From: Acidimicrobiaceae bacterium
Lineage (GTDB): Bacteria; Actinomycetota; Acidimicrobiia; Acidimicrobiales; RAAP-2
Direction of reading: 5' to 3'
Assembly (NCBI GenBank): GCA_027306605.1
Contig: DAHUZK010000074.1
Span: forward strand, 1 to 64,000
Length of the DNA stretch: 64,000 bases
The translations under genes were made by a program, and so were the position numbers. Positions 60,445 to 64,000 of this stretch are shown one piece after another. The notes under the pieces are model-generated. The model did no database searches and was not told the origin of the DNA. It saw nothing but the letters and a program-made list of their open reading frames with translations. The first letter of the stretch is position 1, and each line of letters starts with the position of its first letter.

Positions 60445-61851
60445 ATGGACGAGGGCACGACCGGCCTGCACGACCGGAACTACGTGGTGGTGTCGGCCGA
60501 CACCCATGCGTCGCCGGACAGCCTCGAGCACTTCCTCTCCTATGTGGACCCGGCGCACCGCGAGACCGTCGCCGCGTTCGGCGACCTCTCCTCGCTCGCC
60601 ATCTCCATGTTCGGTGGCTTCGACCCGGGCGAGATCGACGAGTCCGACCCGGTCCGGGCCACCGCGGCCCGTCGGCTGGCGGGGATGGGCGTCGACATCG
60701 ATGCCGCTCAGGAGTGGTTGGCGCGCTACGGCGCCGACTGGGTCGTGCCGGGGGACGGCGACGGACGCCGGCTGGCTGTGCTCGAGGAGCAGGGGGTCCA
60801 CGCCGAGGTCACCCTGCCCGGACCGATCCTGGCGGGCGGAATCTCTCCTGCCATGTATCTCGGGGCCCACACGGACAAGGGGCTCGAGGTCGTGTGGCCG
60901 GCGCTGCACGGTTACCTGCGCTGGCTCACGGAGTTCTGTGCCGCTGCGCCGGGCCGGCGTGCCGGCTGCATGCCGATCGACTTCCACGACATGAACCGTG
61001 CCGTGGAGGAGGTGGCGTGGGCCCGGTCCAACGGCATCTTCGGCGGCGTCATGCTCCCGGCCATGTCGGTCACATCACGTCTTCCCGGTTACGCCGACGA
61101 GTACTACGACCCGTTCTGGAGCGCGTGCGAGGACCACGAGATGGTGGTCACGCTGCACACGGGCGCGTCGGGCAGTGCCACCGACACGAAGTTCCTCTAC
61201 GACGAACGCCACGGTGGCATGCTCGGGCTCTACGAGGTCTTCGTGTTCACCCGCCGTCCCCTCTGGTTCATGATCTTCGGCGGCGTGTTCGACCGGCACC
61301 CCGACCTGCGCGTCGTGGTCACCGAGAACGGTGTGCAATGGCTCCCGTCGCTCATCCGGGACATGGAGTCGTTCTTCGACACGCACGGGGGCGCGCCGGT
61401 CCGCAGCTACCTCGAGATGCGCCCCCGCGAGTACTTCGAGAAGCACGTGTGGCTCGGGGGCTCGCTCATGAAGCGCTACGAGGCCGAGATGCGGGACGAG
61501 ATCGGCATCGAGCGGCTCATGTGGGGCGCGGACTATCCCCACGTGGAGGGAGCGGCACCGGTGCACCGCCAGATCCTGCGCCACGTCTTCGGTGGCCTGC
61601 CCCAGGACGACGTGCGCCGGATGCTGGGCACCAACGCCGTCGAGCTCTGGGGCTTCGACGCCGACCGTCTGCAGGCGGTCGCCGACCGTGTGGGGCCCAC
61701 CGTGGCCGATCTGGCCGAGCCCGCCGCATTGGACGAGATCCCCGAGACCTTCAGTTGGAGCCTGGCACGTCCCGTCCCGCTCGCTGCGCACTCCGCCGCG
61801 GCTGCGCACTCCGCCGCGGCTGCGCCGGCGACGTCGCTGATGGACGGCTGA
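60445..61851 (+). CDS. Amidohydrolase family 2 protein
   Basis: This 468-residue metal-dependent TIM-barrel hydrolase or decarboxylase shows N-terminal 'VVVSADTHASPDSLE' (D-x-H), 'MVVTLHTGASG' (HTG), 'LRVVVTENGVQWLPSLIRDM' and 'RLMWGADYPHVEG' (D-x-P-H). These positions form the metal site. The substrate is unknown; relatives act on aromatic acids or cyclic amides. GGAGGGAG precedes ATG 60445. An 18-bp repeat near the 3' end encodes AHSAAAAHSAAAA, a C-terminal tail beyond the barrel. Confidence 0.82.
   Translation: MDEGTTGLHDRNYVVVSADTHASPDSLEHFLSYVDPAHRETVAAFGDLSSLAISMFGGFDPGEIDESDPVRATAARRLAGMGVDIDAAQEWLARYGADWVVPGDGDGRRLAVLEEQGVHAEVTLPGPILAGGISPAMYLGAHTDKGLEVVWPALHGYLRWLTEFCAAAPGRRAGCMPIDFHDMNRAVEEVAWARSNGIFGGVMLPAMSVTSRLPGYADEYYDPFWSACEDHEMVVTLHTGASGSATDTKFLYDERHGGMLGLYEVFVFTRRPLWFMIFGGVFDRHPDLRVVVTENGVQWLPSLIRDMESFFDTHGGAPVRSYLEMRPREYFEKHVWLGGSLMKRYEAEMRDEIGIERLMWGADYPHVEGAAPVHRQILRHVFGGLPQDDVRRMLGTNAVELWGFDADRLQAVADRVGPTVADLAEPAALDEIPETFSWSLARPVPLAAHSAAAAHSAAAAPATSLMDG
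61783..61818 (+). repeat. 18-bp coding tandem repeat near the amidohydrolase C-terminus
   Basis: GCTGCGCACTCCGCCGCG occurs twice in tandem and a third copy begins (GCTGCGCC). It encodes AHSAA twice. Confidence 0.8.
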
Positions 61852-62015
61852 CCGGTCCGGCCACCTCGGAGGGACGCGGTGGCCCCCTGGAGAACGGTCG
61901 TGTCAGGACGGAAGATGTCGGAAGAAATTCTTGGGATTCCCGGCAGACATGTCGGACCGGCGTTCGGACGGACGATCCGCTCGAAGCCGTCACAACTCGG
62001 TGATTCCATGTCACC

Positions 62016-63200
62016 GTGGCATCGCACGACAAGACGGAGCTCCAAGACTTCACCGATTCGCTCGAGGCTCTGATCGCTGCGGGTGCCGAACACCATGGTG
62101 ACGGGGAGTCGATCACGGCGCTCCATCGGGCACTGGCCCGTCTCGACGCCTTCGTGACCGAGGCAACGGCGGCGTTCGAGGCGAGCGAGGAATGGGCGGC
62201 CGACGGGGCAAAGACGGCTGCCGCCTGGGTCGCCACCCGCTGCCGCGTGCCCCGCGCCACGGCACGCCGGAACGTCCGGCTCGGCCGGGCGCTGCGCCAG
62301 CTCCCCAGCTGTGCCGAGGCATGGCGCGAGGGCCGCATCGGGAGGGACCAGGCGAGAGCGATCGCCGGGGCCCGCCGGCACCGGACCGCCTCGTCCATGG
62401 CCCGCGACGAGAGCATGCTCGTCTCCTATGCGGCGGAGATGGGCTTCGAGGACTTCTACCGGGCACTGTCGTACTGGAAGCAGCTGGCGGATCCCGAAGG
62501 CAGCGACGATGCCGAGGAAGCCCGACGTGTAGCGAGAGACGCCTTCCTCGAACCGAGCATCAGCGGCATGTGGCTGGGTCAGATGACCCTCGACCCGATC
62601 TCGGGGTCGATCGTGAGCGCAGAGTTGAAGCGGCTCGAGCAGGAGTTCTTCGAGGCGGATTGTGCAGAGGCCGCGGAGCGCCTGGGGCGACGCCCTCGGA
62701 CGGACGAGTTGGCCCGTACCTCGGCGCAGCGGCGCGCCGACGCGCTCGTCGAGATGGCGACGAGGAGTCGCGCCGCGGCGCCTGATGGAGTGCGTCCGGC
62801 CCCGCTCTTCAGTGTGCTTGTCGGCTACGAGACGGTCCACGGCCGGATCTGCGAGCTCGAGAACGGAACTGTGCTGGCTCCCTCGGCCCTCGACCCCTGG
62901 ATGGATTCCGCGTATTTCGAGCGTGCCATCTTCCGCCTCGGCAATCGGGTGGACGTCAGCGTCAGGGCACGCCTCTTCACGGGTGGCACCCGAAGGGCGA
63001 TCGAGTTGCGTGACCGCATGTGCACGCACCCCTACTGTTACGAACCGGCCGAAGACTGTCAGGGCGATCACATCGATCCTTATGCCGCCGGCGGTCTGAC
63101 GACGCAGGAGAACGGTCGGTTGTTGTGCGGGTTCCACAACCGGCTTCGAAATCAGAGCGAGCGCAAGCGCCCGCCTCCCGCTGGCTCCTCCGCGGCCTGA
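62016..63200 (+). CDS. DUF222-HNH endonuclease family protein (13E12-like)
   Basis: This 394-residue protein has the DUF222 N-terminal helical domain ('TALHRALARLDAFVTEATAAFEASEEWAADGAKTAAAWVATRCRVPRATARRNVRLGRAL...AWREGRIGRDQARAIAGARR'). The C-terminal HNH nuclease motif is 'RDRMCTHPYCYEPAEDCQGDHIDPYAAGGLTTQENGRLLCGFHNRLRN'. This is the 13E12 repeat family of actinobacteria, numerous and of unclear function. The HNH motif is intact. Start GTG 62016. Confidence 0.88.
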   Translation: MASHDKTELQDFTDSLEALIAAGAEHHGDGESITALHRALARLDAFVTEATAAFEASEEWAADGAKTAAAWVATRCRVPRATARRNVRLGRALRQLPSCAEAWREGRIGRDQARAIAGARRHRTASSMARDESMLVSYAAEMGFEDFYRALSYWKQLADPEGSDDAEEARRVARDAFLEPSISGMWLGQMTLDPISGSIVSAELKRLEQEFFEADCAEAAERLGRRPRTDELARTSAQRRADALVEMATRSRAAAPDGVRPAPLFSVLVGYETVHGRICELENGTVLAPSALDPWMDSAYFERAIFRLGNRVDVSVRARLFTGGTRRAIELRDRMCTHPYCYEPAEDCQGDHIDPYAAGGLTTQENGRLLCGFHNRLRNQSERKRPPPAGSSAA

Positions 63201-63260
63201 CGCGGTCCGGCGCACCAGGGTTGCCCGCCAGGGCTCGATGCGCAGCCAGGACGATCAGGC

Positions 63261-63332
63261 AAGGTCGGCGCGAGGTCAGGGCAAGGATGTCGGCGCAAGG
63301 ATGTCGGCGCAAGGTCGGCGCGAGGTCAGGGC
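63261..63332. repeat. Composite 3'-end repeat (22-14-14-22 bp)
   Basis: AAGGTCGGCGCGAGGTCAGGGC (63261-63282 and 63311-63332) flanks two copies of AAGGATGTCGGCGC (63283-63310). It sits between two convergent genes, 60 bp after the HNH gene stop. Confidence 0.85.
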
Positions 63333-63348
63333 TGCGCGGCCCGGTGCG

Positions 63349-64000
63349 TCAGGCGGCGGACTTCTCCAGGATGTGCACGCCGCAGGCGGAACCCAATCCG
63401 ATGACATGGGTCATCCCGACCTTGGCTCCTTCGATCTGGCGATCGCCGGCCTCACCGCGCAGGTGTGTGGCTACCTCCCAGACGTTGGCGATGCCAGTCG
63501 CTGCGATGGGGTGGCCCTTCGACTCGAGCCCGCCGGAGACGTTGACGGGGGTCTTGCCGTCGCGCCAGGTGGCACCCGAATTGAAGAAGTCGGCCGCACC
63601 GCCTTCCTCGCACAGCATCAGGTTGTCGTAGTGCACCAGCTCGGCCGTGGCGAAGCAGTCGTGCAGCTCGACGAGGTTGAGGTCGGCCGGTGACACGCCC
63701 GCCTGCTCGTAGGCCTGCGTGGCGGCCCGCCGGGTCAGGGTGTTCACGTTGGGAAGGATCTGGCAGGCTTCCTCGTAGGGGTCGGTGGTCAGCACCGATG
63801 CCGAGATCTTGACGGCGCGCTTCTGCTGCTCGAGCGAGAGCGTCTTGAGCTTCGAACCCGAGACGACCACGGCCGCCGCGGCTCCGTCGCAGTTGGCCGA
63901 ACACATGGGCCGGGTGTTGGGATAGGCGATCATGACGTCGTTCATGATCTGCTCGAGGCTCATCTTCTTGGTGTAGGCCGCCAGCGGGTTCAGCGTGGAG
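63349..64000 (-). CDS. Thiolase/lipid-transfer (SCP-x-type) protein, 5' end cut by window edge
   Basis: This is the C-terminal ~216 residues of a thiolase-fold enzyme. 'CDGAAAAVVVSG', 'VELHDCFATAELVHYDNLMLCEEGG' (catalytic HDCF) and 'PVNVSGGLESKGHPIAATGIANVWEVATHLRGEAGD' (SKGHP) place it with SCP2-type thiolases and acetyl-CoA acetyltransferases, which cleave or form beta-ketoacyl-CoA. The final 'MTHVIGLGSACGVHILEKSA' holds the region near the second active-site Cys. The reading frame runs past base 64000. Confidence 0.88.
   Translation of the reverse strand, partial: STLNPLAAYTKKMSLEQIMNDVMIAYPNTRPMCSANCDGAAAAVVVSGSKLKTLSLEQQKRAVKISASVLTTDPYEEACQILPNVNTLTRRAATQAYEQAGVSPADLNLVELHDCFATAELVHYDNLMLCEEGGAADFFNSGATWRDGKTPVNVSGGLESKGHPIAATGIANVWEVATHLRGEAGDRQIEGAKVGMTHVIGLGSACGVHILEKSAA

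Overview
The window is high-GC actinobacterial DNA, most likely from the class Acidimicrobiia. The pointers are a mycothiol-dependent formaldehyde dehydrogenase, a wax-ester/diacylglycerol acyltransferase, a DUF222-HNH nuclease, many actinobacterial small-protein families, and three secreted proteins carrying the GYWLVASDGG(I/V)FSFGDAxFYGSTG repeat that I associate with Acidimicrobiia. Many genes have a TAnnnT box 6-8 nt before the start codon, the arrangement expected for leaderless actinobacterial transcripts. The genus assignment is inference; there is no rRNA gene in the window. Most of the longest lines in the ORF track are shadows of genes in other frames.

Region by region. 1-12.3 kb looks like ordinary chromosome: a truncated glycosyltransferase, a SpoIID-type cell-wall protein, a HAD phosphatase plus crotonase pair, a 1-Cys peroxiredoxin, a DinB/mycothiol-type protein, a fatty acyl-CoA ligase coupled to oligoribonuclease, a divergent dUTPase plus WS/DGAT pair, a small secreted Ser/Asn-rich protein and a methyltransferase. 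12.4-~21 kb begins with tRNA-Gly(GCC), a frameshifted tyrosine integrase ending next to it, and a VapBC pair with an AT-rich operator. It continues with a serine hydrolase, two large secreted repeat proteins, a DMT transporter and an AlpA-like DNA-binding protein. This looks like a decayed integrated element. 21-44 kb is a mixed accessory/metabolic segment: an AidB-like acyl-CoA dehydrogenase, DUF1206, a histidine phosphatase with a ParB-like protein, AglD2- and YihY-type membrane proteins, a GH76-like glycosidase, a divergent MarR/MFS pair, a sigma-factor pseudogene, and two paralogous DHA2 exporters. The exporters flank SRPBCC, crotonase, ArsR-SRPBCC and penicillin-binding-protein-like genes. 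The segment ends with a GAF-ANTAR regulator.

44-64 kb carries an ATP-pyrophosphatase-type enzyme, an apparently permuted alkaline-phosphatase-fold protein, small conserved proteins, DedA, and two adjacent GGDEF-EAL proteins, one membrane-bound and one soluble. A one-strand cluster follows: S-(hydroxymethyl)mycothiol dehydrogenase, gamma-glutamyltransferase and a fused electron-transfer flavoprotein. The window closes with membrane proteins, an amidohydrolase, a DUF222-HNH protein and a partial thiolase.

The most unusual signals are four. Short tandem duplications (14-19 bp) recur at gene 3' ends and often include the stop codon. The 42-residue surface repeats occur in sets of exactly six in two unrelated proteins. 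A 20-bp-arm perfect palindrome straddles the promoter of an SRPBCC/ArsR-SRPBCC operon. The phosphodiesterase-like protein has its C-terminal half placed first.
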